64,000 nucleotides of DNA from Proteiniclasticum ruminis DSM 24773 (GTDB taxonomy: Bacteria > Bacillota > Clostridia > Clostridiales > Clostridiaceae): the NCBI RefSeq assembly GCF_000701905.1, contig NZ_JNKC01000001.1:62001-126000 (forward strand), written 5' to 3'. Each line of letters begins with the position of its first letter. Position 1 is the stretch's first letter. The translations under genes were made by a program, and so were the position numbers. Positions 8,398 to 15,134 of this stretch are shown here, in pieces. The notes beneath the pieces were generated by a model. It saw only the letters and a program-made list of their open reading frames with translations, searched no databases and was not told the DNA's origin.

Positions 8398-9075
8398 ATG
8401 AAAAAACTCATAGGAATATTCAAATCAGAAGAGCTTGCTCTTAATACCATCGAAAGTCTGAAAAATGCAGGATATGCACCAGAAGAAATTTCGGTGATCA
8501 CAAAAGATGAAATAAAGTATGATGCTCTGAAAAACCGTGTTGACGATGCGGTCATAGAAAACCCAGATGACAGCGGTCTTGCAGCAGGTGCTGCAACAGG
8601 TGGAGCAATCGGTGGATTCGGAGGACTTCTATTAGGCCTTGGCGCTCTAGCCATCCCTGGCGCTGGACCAATCATTGCTGCTGGGCCAATTGTAGGAGCC
8701 ATCACGGGTGCTCTTGCTGGTGGCGCTGTTGGAGGCGTTGCAGGTGCTCTCATGGATGCCGGTGTCTCTGAAGTTGAAGCAAAGGAATATGAGGACCATC
8801 TGAATGCTGGCGATATTCTTATTCTAGTAGACGAGGACGACAACAGGCGAGAAGCAGTATATGACAGCTACTATAGAAACGAAAGCCTGAACCGTGATAA
8901 ATTCCAACGTGAAGTAACTGGATCTGAGAATCCACAGGTGAAGGATCCTCTTTATCCGGAAAACAAAGATCACATAGTTCATGAACACGCACTAGATGTA
9001 GAGGAAAATAATCCCTATGAAGCCGAAAAACCCTATGAACTGGACAGAAACCTTCGTGATACCGACCAGTTCTAA
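8398..9075 (+). CDS. General stress protein-like (YflT/GSP17M domain) with glycine-rich hydrophobic centre
   Basis: 225-residue protein. Residues 1-45 (start KKLIGIFKSEELALNTI) resemble the general stress protein 17M/YflT domain. A glycine/alanine-rich hydrophobic segment of about 60 residues (roughly 60-120) follows, then VSEVEAKEYEDHLNAGDILILVDED, typical of these proteins, and an acidic tail with short repeats (PYEAEKPYELD). Start ATG after AGGAGGT. It is one of few plus-strand genes, divergent from alaS. A -10 (TATACT, 8350-8355) with the dyad GTTCG/CGAAC (8335-8350) overlapping its upstream edge is the only promoter signal. Role in stress survival is inferred from the family; molecular function is unknown. 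Confidence 0.7.
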   Translation: MKKLIGIFKSEELALNTIESLKNAGYAPEEISVITKDEIKYDALKNRVDDAVIENPDDSGLAAGAATGGAIGGFGGLLLGLGALAIPGAGPIIAAGPIVGAITGALAGGAVGGVAGALMDAGVSEVEAKEYEDHLNAGDILILVDEDDNRREAVYDSYYRNESLNRDKFQREVTGSENPQVKDPLYPENKDHIVHEHALDVEENNPYEAEKPYELDRNLRDTDQF

Positions 9076-9089
9076 GTTTATATAAAGTA

Positions 9090-9114
9090 AAAAGCTCAGG
9101 CACCCTGAGCTTTT
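9090..9114. terminator. bidirectional terminator between convergent genes
   Basis: Stem AAAAGCTCAGG / CCTGAGCTTTT with CAC loop and T/A tracts on both sides; serves the stress-protein gene (+) and the small membrane-protein gene (-). Confidence 0.85.
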
Positions 9115-9116
9115 TC

Positions 9117-9287
9117 TTATTTTTTTTTGCGTTTTCTTTTCGGCTTCCAACCGCCAGAGAGCTGGAGCCACAGAACCATAATCAGCATGATAGCAAATAT
9201 CAGGAACGTATCATTTGTAAAAACATAATAATAGAAAAGAACAACGGCAAGGAACAACAGTATTATCCCTAAAGTTCTCTGTTTCAT
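9117..9287 (-). CDS. Small two-helix membrane protein with lysine-rich tail
   Basis: 56 residues: MKQRTLG, then two hydrophobic segments (about 7-23 and 27-44) separated by a short polar turn, and a basic end GGWKPKRKRKKK that would stay in the cytoplasm. No family recognised. The ATG at 9285-9287 is eight bases after GGAG; an ATG four codons upstream lies too close to its GGAAAGG. It follows the DUF2812 gene after 18 bases and is almost certainly co-transcribed with it, ending at the shared terminator. Confidence 0.6.
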   Translation of the reverse strand: MKQRTLGIILLFLAVVLFYYYVFTNDTFLIFAIMLIMVLWLQLSGGWKPKRKRKKK

Positions 9288-9305
9288 TTTATACTCCATC
9301 CTTTC

Positions 9306-10475
9306 CTATTCTCCTTTTTCCAAGGTTTTCAGATCCTCCTGAAACGCTTCGAAGTATGAGGCGCTGTATTCAACACTCCAAAAATCCATTGGCGTCCTCA
9401 TAAATATTAGATGTTCCTCAAAAGCATAAAAGGAATAAACCAGCTCATGTGTCTTCAAAAATAGTACCCTCATCCCATCTATATCTTCTGAGGATAAAGA
9501 ACCCTTCTCAGTTTTTTGGATACCCTCAACCAGCTCTCTCTGAAAACTTTCTCGTATATCTTCTGTTACTCCACGATAATACTCCACTGAGAATTCGTTA
9601 TATCTATAATACTCATAAGACAAATAGGATGAATACAACTGTTTATTCAAAAGCAAACTGCTTCTTGTCCAGACATAAGGACTTCTTCCATCATTTTCCT
9701 CAGAATGCTGCGCATGATAATAATCCTCTGTGAGCTGCAGCACCTGCATTGGATAACCCTGCTGCTGCTCAACTGTATATGCACCATCCTTGCTCAAATC
9801 TCCCCAAAGTGCCTCATAAGCAAAAATAAGCAGAAAGAGCATGATCAGAGCATCCCCAGCATACCCAAGGATTTTTATCACAGAAGAAGTCTCTCCATTC
9901 TCCTTCCTTTCTTCAGAAGGCTTTACGAACTCTTTCAGTTTTAGATATGCTAGAATTTTAAATGAATTAGATAGTATAAATATCAACAGAATCACTATAT
10001 GAAACCATGTGAAGTTTATATAAAACCATAATAGAGGTTCCTCAGATCTGAAGGCATTGATCATATCGCTTAAAACGATTAGAAGCGATAACGGTATTTG
10101 AAGAAGAAGTGATTTCTTATCGCTTCTCAGCTTCTCTTTGAGTTTGTGGGCGATATCCTCAGGCTGATGATTAAACTCACTTGTTGACTTATCCGCATAA
10201 TAGACATGAAAAAAATCCGGTAGTGTCCCTGCATACTGCCACCCCCGCTGTTTTCGTGTCTCTATAATTTCTTCAGGAGGTTTGCTGCGATCCTTTACCG
10301 TCGGCTCCAGATGATACTTGATAGACGATCCCCGTTCCACTTCCAGAAACACCGGGAAATTTGATTTCATCTTTTTTAGGATATATCCATCTTCCGCTTT
10401 CTCCTCCAGCCAGTTTTTAATATTTACCATATCATAGGATGCATAGGGCAGCCAGAATCTTTTTGTAATACTCAT
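9306..10475 (-). CDS. DUF2812 domain membrane protein
   Basis: 389 residues. Residues 1-110 match the DUF2812 pattern (WLPYASYDMVNIKNWLEEKAEDGY..., then an ETRKQRGWQYAG strand), a domain of unknown function in Firmicutes. Three to four transmembrane segments follow (about 123-140, 148-168 and 205-222). The last 160 residues are soluble, tyrosine-rich and unlike anything I know. In many relatives DUF2812 genes stand next to PadR-type regulators; none is here. Start ATG after GAGGAGATGGG. Operon with the downstream small membrane protein. Codon use does not differ visibly from neighbours, so recent transfer is not indicated. Confidence 0.7.
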   Translation of the reverse strand: MSITKRFWLPYASYDMVNIKNWLEEKAEDGYILKKMKSNFPVFLEVERGSSIKYHLEPTVKDRSKPPEEIIETRKQRGWQYAGTLPDFFHVYYADKSTSEFNHQPEDIAHKLKEKLRSDKKSLLLQIPLSLLIVLSDMINAFRSEEPLLWFYINFTWFHIVILLIFILSNSFKILAYLKLKEFVKPSEERKENGETSSVIKILGYAGDALIMLFLLIFAYEALWGDLSKDGAYTVEQQQGYPMQVLQLTEDYYHAQHSEENDGRSPYVWTRSSLLLNKQLYSSYLSYEYYRYNEFSVEYYRGVTEDIRESFQRELVEGIQKTEKGSLSSEDIDGMRVLFLKTHELVYSFYAFEEHLIFMRTPMDFWSVEYSASYFEAFQEDLKTLEKGE

Positions 10476-10526
10476 GTCCCATCTCCTCTATATATCTTAT
10501 TTTTCTTCATATACTTCTATATTTCT

Positions 10527-10556
10527 ATCATAATTCAAAATCAACAACAGGGTCAA
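10527..10556 (-). promoter_or_regulatory. promoter of the DUF2812 gene
   Basis: TTGACC (10551-10556), 18-base spacer, TATGAT (10527-10532), 50 bases upstream of the start. Confidence 0.5.
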
Positions 10557-10566
10557 CAGAAGCAAT

Positions 10567-10594
10567 AAAAAAGAGATGCGTTTTCACACATCTC
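10567..10594 (-). terminator. terminator after mnmA
   Basis: Stem GAGATGTG/CGCATCTC (one G-T pair), loop TGAAAA, T run in the minus sense; ends the iscR-iscS-mnmA operon. Confidence 0.85.
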
Positions 10595-10600
10595 CCTACA

Positions 10601-11680
10601 TTACTCTTCCACTTCGTAAATGGTGCCTCCACCGAGAACAAGATTGTCTTCATAGAACACAACTGCCTGTCCTTTGGTCATGGCTCTCTGCTTCTCCTCA
10701 AATACTACTTTTACCCTGTTGCCTTCTAATGGATAGATGGTACAAGCAGCTGGTTTCGCAGAATACCGGATCTTTGCGGTTGCTTTATAAGGTTCTCTGA
10801 TCTGTTCTATAGAAACCCAATTCACCTGGTCTGCCACAAGGGTGCTCTTAAAGAGCGCTGACTCATCTGTCAGAACGATCTCATGAGTATCCTTGTTGAT
10901 AGAAGAAATGAATACCGGTCTCCCGATAGAGAGTCCCAAGCCTTTTCTCTGACCGATGGTATAATAAGCGATTCCTTTATGCTGCCCAAGAACATTTCCA
11001 TCCGGATCCACAAAATTTCCTGGAACCCTAAGTTCAGGTTTCTTTTCATAAATATATCGCCCATGATTATTGTCATCAATGAAGCAGATTTCCTGTGAGT
11101 CTTTTTTATTATGAACACCAAGATCCATTTCTTTTGCTATCTCACGGATTCTGGTCTTTCGGTATTCTCCGCAAGGCATCAGTGTTTTCCTCAGCTGCTC
11201 CTGAGTTAGATTATAGAGAGCATACGTCTGATCTTTCGTATCATCCTCAGCTTTCTCGATGACCATTCTTCCGTCTTTTTCATAAATCTTTGCATAATGA
11301 CCCGTCGCCACATAATCTGCACCTAAGGTTTCAGCTCTATGGAGAAGCTCATCAAACTTGATATATTTGTTGCAGGCGATACACGGATTGGGTGTTCTGC
11401 CATCAATATATTCTTCCATGAAATAATCAATGACTTTCTCACGGAACACTTCTTTGAAATTCATCACATAGAAAGGTATATCCAGTGTATCCGCCACCAT
11501 CCTTGCATCATCCACGGCAGAAAGGGAGCAGCAGCCTCCTTCCCTTTCCTTAAATCCGTTGTCATCCTGCCACACCTGCATGGTGACACCGATGACCTCA
11601 TAACCCTGTTCTCTTAAAAGGTATGCCGCAACAGCAGAATCTACTCCACCAGACATACCAAGTACTACTCTTTTTTTCAT
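10601..11680 (-). CDS. mnmA: tRNA-specific 2-thiouridylase MnmA
   Basis: 359 residues. Catalyses 2-thiolation of U34 in tRNA for Lys, Glu and Gln using ATP and persulfide sulfur. The PP-loop SGGVDS is at residues 10-15; the two catalytic cysteines are recognisable in NPCIACN (about residue 99) and SQEICFI (about 200). The C-terminal beta-barrel is complete. Start ATG after AAGGTG. It follows the cysteine desulfurase gene by 42 bases, so the desulfurase probably supplies its sulfur, as YrvO does for MnmA in Bacillus. Confidence 0.96.
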   Translation of the reverse strand: MKKRVVLGMSGGVDSAVAAYLLREQGYEVIGVTMQVWQDDNGFKEREGGCCSLSAVDDARMVADTLDIPFYVMNFKEVFREKVIDYFMEEYIDGRTPNPCIACNKYIKFDELLHRAETLGADYVATGHYAKIYEKDGRMVIEKAEDDTKDQTYALYNLTQEQLRKTLMPCGEYRKTRIREIAKEMDLGVHNKKDSQEICFIDDNNHGRYIYEKKPELRVPGNFVDPDGNVLGQHKGIAYYTIGQRKGLGLSIGRPVFISSINKDTHEIVLTDESALFKSTLVADQVNWVSIEQIREPYKATAKIRYSAKPAACTIYPLEGNRVKVVFEEKQRAMTKGQAVVFYEDNLVLGGGTIYEVEE

Positions 11681-11722
11681 TTCTTCACCTTTTTTCTTAC
11701 TTTAGCCACACACGAACAAGGA

Positions 11723-12880
11723 TCATCTCCGATTTAATTTTCGGAGTCTTATCACCGTCTCACGGATTTTCTCTCCCGCATCCTTTATTTCATCTTCTGT
11801 ATTGTATTTTGATACTGAAAGTCTCAGACTGCCATGTATATACTCCTGCGGCACATTTATTGCCTGGAGAACATGAGACGCGTCAATAGCTCCTGATGTA
11901 CAGGCACTGCCTGAGGATGCAAGAATCCCTGCCAAATCCAGATTAAGAAGCAGACTCTCCCCATCCACATCTTTAAATGAAACATTCACGTTATTGGGGA
12001 GTCTTCCAGATTTTTCCGGGCCGTTCAGTATTGAATCTTCAATCAGGAGAAGCTCATCCAAAAGCCGATCCCGTAATTTCTTCAGTTTCTCATTTTTTTC
12101 ATCCATTTCGGCCATAAGAATTTCTAAAGCCTTCCCCATGCCAACAATCCCTGCAACATTTTCCGTGCCTGAACGTCTTCCTCGTTCCTGATTACCGCCA
12201 TGAATCAGGTTCTCAAAAACAATACCGCTTCTGGCATAGAGAAATCCTGTCCCTTTTGGCCCATGAAATTTATGAGCGGAAGCCGATAAAAAATCAATAT
12301 GCATCTCATTCACATCGATGTTCATAGCCCCAATGGCCTGTACAGCATCTGTATGGAAGATAATCCCCTTCTCTTTACAGAGACAGCCGATTTCTTTTAA
12401 GGGCATCATGGTGCCTATCTCATTATTCGCTGCCATGATGCTTACAAGGATTGTTTCGCTCCCCATAGCATCCTTGAGGCTCTTTAGATCAATAGTGCCG
12501 TCCTCGTTAACATCAAGATATGTTACACGAGCGCCCATCTTCTCGAGAAATTCCAGAGCATGGAGTGTTGCATGATGCTCTGTTTTTACCGAAATAATAT
12601 GGTTTCCTTTATCTCTTTGGGAGAAAAAGACGCCTTTCAGTGCCCAGTTGATGGCTTCTGTACCACCAGAAGTAAAATAGATGTCCTTTGCCTTCGCATG
12701 AATGATTTTTGCAGCAGAGTCTCTGGTCCTTTTCATTGCGGACTTATTCTCTCTTGCGAAGGAGTATACTGAAGACGGATTCCCATAATGCTCTGTCAAG
12801 TATGGCGTCATAGCATGAAAGACATCCATATCCAATTTCGTTGTTGCTGCATTGTCCAGATAGATATGTTTATTGTTCAT
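11723..12880 (-). CDS. iscS: Cysteine desulfurase, NifS/IscS type
   Basis: 385-residue PLP enzyme that converts cysteine to alanine and enzyme-bound persulfide. The PLP lysine is in SASAHKFHGPKG (about residue 203), the cofactor histidine in KTEHHATL, and the catalytic cysteine in the flexible loop SSGSACTSG (about 325), which marks class I desulfurases in contrast to the SufS at 21416. Start overlaps the iscR stop by 11 bases. The position between iscR and mnmA suggests service to both Fe-S assembly and tRNA thiolation; no iscU is present here. An equivalent name is yrvO. Confidence 0.93.
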   Translation of the reverse strand: MNNKHIYLDNAATTKLDMDVFHAMTPYLTEHYGNPSSVYSFARENKSAMKRTRDSAAKIIHAKAKDIYFTSGGTEAINWALKGVFFSQRDKGNHIISVKTEHHATLHALEFLEKMGARVTYLDVNEDGTIDLKSLKDAMGSETILVSIMAANNEIGTMMPLKEIGCLCKEKGIIFHTDAVQAIGAMNIDVNEMHIDFLSASAHKFHGPKGTGFLYARSGIVFENLIHGGNQERGRRSGTENVAGIVGMGKALEILMAEMDEKNEKLKKLRDRLLDELLLIEDSILNGPEKSGRLPNNVNVSFKDVDGESLLLNLDLAGILASSGSACTSGAIDASHVLQAINVPQEYIHGSLRLSVSKYNTEDEIKDAGEKIRETVIRLRKLNRR

Positions 12881-13322
12881 GGATTAATATCCTCTCATTA
12901 ATCGGCGTTGCCTGCATGGATTTATAGTCATTCAGCATATCCTGAAGTGTGATGCCCGCCATGACAGAATTGATGGAATCTCTTATTTTTCTCCACAATA
13001 CTCTTGTTGCGCAAATATCCAGATAATCACACTCATCATTGGTGAGACAATCGGAAATCTCCACCGGTCCCTCCAGAACATCCATGATTTCCAGAATCGT
13101 GATGTCTTTAGGCAGTTTATTGAGGATATACCCTCCTTGTGCGCCTCGTACACTCTTCACGAGTTTTGCTCTTCTTAAAGGCGCAAAAAGCTGCTCCAGA
13201 TAATACTCAGAAATCCCCTGGCGTTCTGAGATGCTTTTAATTGACGTTGGCAATTCACCATAATGAACCGCCAGATCCATCATCGCTTTAACTCCGTATC
13301 TTCCTTTTGTTGAAAGTTTCAA
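12870..13322 (-). CDS. iscR: Rrf2-family Fe-S cluster regulator (IscR-like)
   Basis: 150-residue Rrf2 regulator. The N-terminal winged helix starts KLSTKGRYGVKAM, and the cluster-binding cysteines are spaced CLTNDECDYLDIC (C-x5-C-x5-C), the spacing of IscR. It is therefore likely to hold a [2Fe-2S] cluster and to sense Fe-S status. The start is the TTG at 13320-13322, seven bases after GGAGGTG, and matches the family N-terminus; the in-frame codons upstream lie in the leader. It heads the operon with iscS and mnmA and probably represses it through the operator at 13363-13381. Confidence 0.88.
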   Translation of the reverse strand: MKLSTKGRYGVKAMMDLAVHYGELPTSIKSISERQGISEYYLEQLFAPLRRAKLVKSVRGAQGGYILNKLPKDITILEIMDVLEGPVEISDCLTNDECDYLDICATRVLWRKIRDSINSVMAGITLQDMLNDYKSMQATPINERILIHEQ

Positions 13323-13352
13323 TGTAACACCTCCAAGGCTTATCATCCATAA

Positions 13353-13381
13353 ATTGTATCAATTCCGACTAAAAGTGTCAA
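13353..13381 (-). promoter_or_regulatory. promoter of iscR-iscS-mnmA with overlapping IscR-type operator
   Basis: TTGACA (13376-13381), 17-base spacer, TACAAT (13353-13358). The -35 and spacer contain the imperfect dyad TTGAC-ACTTTTA-GTCGGAA (13363-13381), similar to the TTGACT...AGTCAA type sites of clostridial IscR. Autorepression is inferred from this overlap. Confidence 0.7.
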
Positions 13382-13393
13382 CTTTTTAAAAGA

Positions 13394-14665
13394 TCACTTT
13401 TCCTCCTTGATCTGCTTCCAGTAGATTCTTGTAGCCTCTTCGTATTTATTGGCTCCAGGCTCATAAAACTGCTTATGACGCAGTTCTTTTGGCAAATACT
13501 CCTGCTTCACATAATTATTCTTAAATGCATGAGGATACTTATATTTCTGCATTCTTCCCATGGCCTTGGCTCCTTCATAATGTCCATCCCTCAAATGAGC
13601 CGGAATCTCCAGGGATGTTGCGGACTCCAGTGCCTGATTGGCTGCATCCACAGCAGTCACGACGGAATTGGACTTTGGTGACGTAGCAAGGAGCAAGACT
13701 GCTTGTGCCAGTGGAATCCGCGCCTCCGGAAGACCCAGCACAAGAGCTGCATCTGTACAGGCCTTCACAATGGCAATTGCCTGAGGATTCGCAAGGCCAA
13801 TGTCTTCTGCTGCAATGACAAGAAGTCTTCGGTTTACAGAAATCAGATCTCCACCTTTCAGAAGCATTGCAAGGTAAAGCAGTGCTGCATTTTCATCACT
13901 GCCCCGTATAGACTTCTGAAATGCACTGAGAAGATCGTAATGCTCATCTCCATCCAAATCAAAGTTGATCATCTTCCGCTGCAGAATTCTTTCGGCATCT
14001 TCTTCTGTTATCTGAAGCACTTTCTGATTCAATCGTTCTTTGGCCAGGAAAAGAAGTTCAAGATTGTTCAGTCCTTTCCTCATGTCTCCACCTGAAAGGC
14101 TCGCCAATGCTCTTAAAACACCTTCAGAGACTTCTATAGACTCCACCTTATGGTTTTCCTGATAAAATGAAATCCCTCTCTCAAGACCTTCTACGATCTC
14201 CAGAAAGGATAGTGGTTTGAATTCCACAATAATAGATCTACTCACAAGGGCTTTAAAAACTGCAAAATGTGGGTTTTCTGTTGTCGACCCGATTAGAACC
14301 ACCCTTCCGCTTTCCATGTAATCCAGGAGAATCTGCTGATTTCTCCGGTTGAAAAGATGAATTTCATCAATATACAGCAAAAGACCTTTTTGGCCCATAA
14401 ACATATTCAGCTCTTCAAGAGCGTTCTTCACATCTTTCAGAGAATCCGTCGAAGCGTTCAGCGCAATAAACTTCCTGTCTGTCAGATCAGCAAGCAGTCT
14501 TGCTACGGTTGTTTTTCCTATTCCAGGAGGTCCGTAAAATATCATATTCATCAACGTATTGCTCTTCACCATACTGGTCAGAAGTTTTCCTTCTCCAATC
14601 AGGTGACTCTGGCCCAATACTTCCCCTAAGGTTTTAGGTCTCAAAAGACTTGCTAAAGGTTCCAT
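13394..14665 (-). CDS. rarA: Replication-associated recombination protein A (MgsA/RarA)
   Basis: 423-residue AAA+ ATPase of the RarA/MgsA/WRNIP1 family acting at stalled replication forks. Walker A GPPGIGKTT is near residue 53, Walker B IDEIHLF near 105, sensor-1 IGSTTENP near 125. The C-terminal tetramerisation region (HFKNNYVKQEYLP-like segment) is complete. Start at the ATG at 14663-14665, nine bases after GGTG, giving the family N-terminus MEPLASLLRPKTL. Monocistronic, with an extended -10 TGGTATAAT at 14689-14694 (-10 hexamer) directly upstream. Confidence 0.95.
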   Translation of the reverse strand: MEPLASLLRPKTLGEVLGQSHLIGEGKLLTSMVKSNTLMNMIFYGPPGIGKTTVARLLADLTDRKFIALNASTDSLKDVKNALEELNMFMGQKGLLLYIDEIHLFNRRNQQILLDYMESGRVVLIGSTTENPHFAVFKALVSRSIIVEFKPLSFLEIVEGLERGISFYQENHKVESIEVSEGVLRALASLSGGDMRKGLNNLELLFLAKERLNQKVLQITEEDAERILQRKMINFDLDGDEHYDLLSAFQKSIRGSDENAALLYLAMLLKGGDLISVNRRLLVIAAEDIGLANPQAIAIVKACTDAALVLGLPEARIPLAQAVLLLATSPKSNSVVTAVDAANQALESATSLEIPAHLRDGHYEGAKAMGRMQKYKYPHAFKNNYVKQEYLPKELRHKQFYEPGANKYEEATRIYWKQIKEEK

Positions 14666-14688
14666 AAAAATACTCACCACCTCATCAG

Positions 14689-14694
14689 ATTATA
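14689..14694 (-). promoter_or_regulatory. extended -10 promoter of rarA
   Basis: TGGTATAAT, 24 bases upstream of the rarA start; no convincing -35. Confidence 0.45.
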
Positions 14695-14724
14695 CCATGT
14701 TTCTTTAATAATGGACTTCATCAG

Positions 14725-14746
14725 CACTGGAAAACAGTGTTATAAT
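14725..14746 (+). promoter_or_regulatory. -10 box with dyad, promoter of the small membrane protein
   Basis: TATAAT at 14741-14746 on the plus strand. The spacer just before it is an inverted repeat CACTG-GAAAA-CAGTG (14725-14739), placed where a repressor would block the promoter. The -35 (TTCATC) is poor. Confidence 0.35.
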
Positions 14747-14858
14747 AAGGCAAGAAACCCCTGCTGTGAAGTAACATTTTTACCACGACGCAAGAACAAT
14801 AAAGAAAGGATGGATGACCGTAGTGATTGCTATAGGATCATTCTGTAAGGTGATTCCC

Positions 14859-15095
14859 ATGGAAACCAAATTTTATGTAGCGCTGCTGGTAGGTTTTTTG
14901 ATCTATATAGGTGCTGTTTCAGGATTATACCTGGTTTACAAACCAAATATAGATCATCAGAAAAAAAAGAGAAAAGAAATGAAGGAAGCCCGTAGAAAAG
15001 CTATTGAACTAGCCAGAGAAGCAAAGAAGTTCAAAGAGGAGCATCAGGAACCTGGAAGTGAAAGCAGCATACCTCCAGATCAGCCCAAAGAATAA
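14859..15095 (+). CDS. One-helix membrane protein with charged coiled coil
   Basis: 78 residues: one N-terminal membrane helix (about 5-25), then a long charged helix rich in K, E and R (KKKRKEMKEARRKAIELA) and a proline/serine tail. No family recognised. The ATG at 14859-14861 is preceded by AAGGTG at seven bases. An in-frame ATG at 14814 has AAAGGA only three bases before it, and would add 15 residues. Plus-strand, divergent from rarA and ended by a strong terminator, so it is an independent transcription unit. Confidence 0.6.
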   Translation: METKFYVALLVGFLIYIGAVSGLYLVYKPNIDHQKKKRKEMKEARRKAIELAREAKKFKEEHQEPGSESSIPPDQPKE

Positions 15096-15097
15096 AA

Positions 15098-15134
15098 ACA
15101 GTCATCGTCCATGATCTGGCGATGACTGTTTTTT
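15098..15134. terminator. bidirectional terminator
   Basis: Ten-pair perfect stem ACAGTCATCG/CGATGACTGT with T tract on the plus side and A tract on the other; between the small membrane protein (+) and the GH3 gene (-). Confidence 0.88.

Noticed and set aside
8376-8843. 155-residue minus-strand frame rich in A, P and S
   Set aside because: Antisense of the glycine/alanine-rich stress protein gene; its composition is explained by that.
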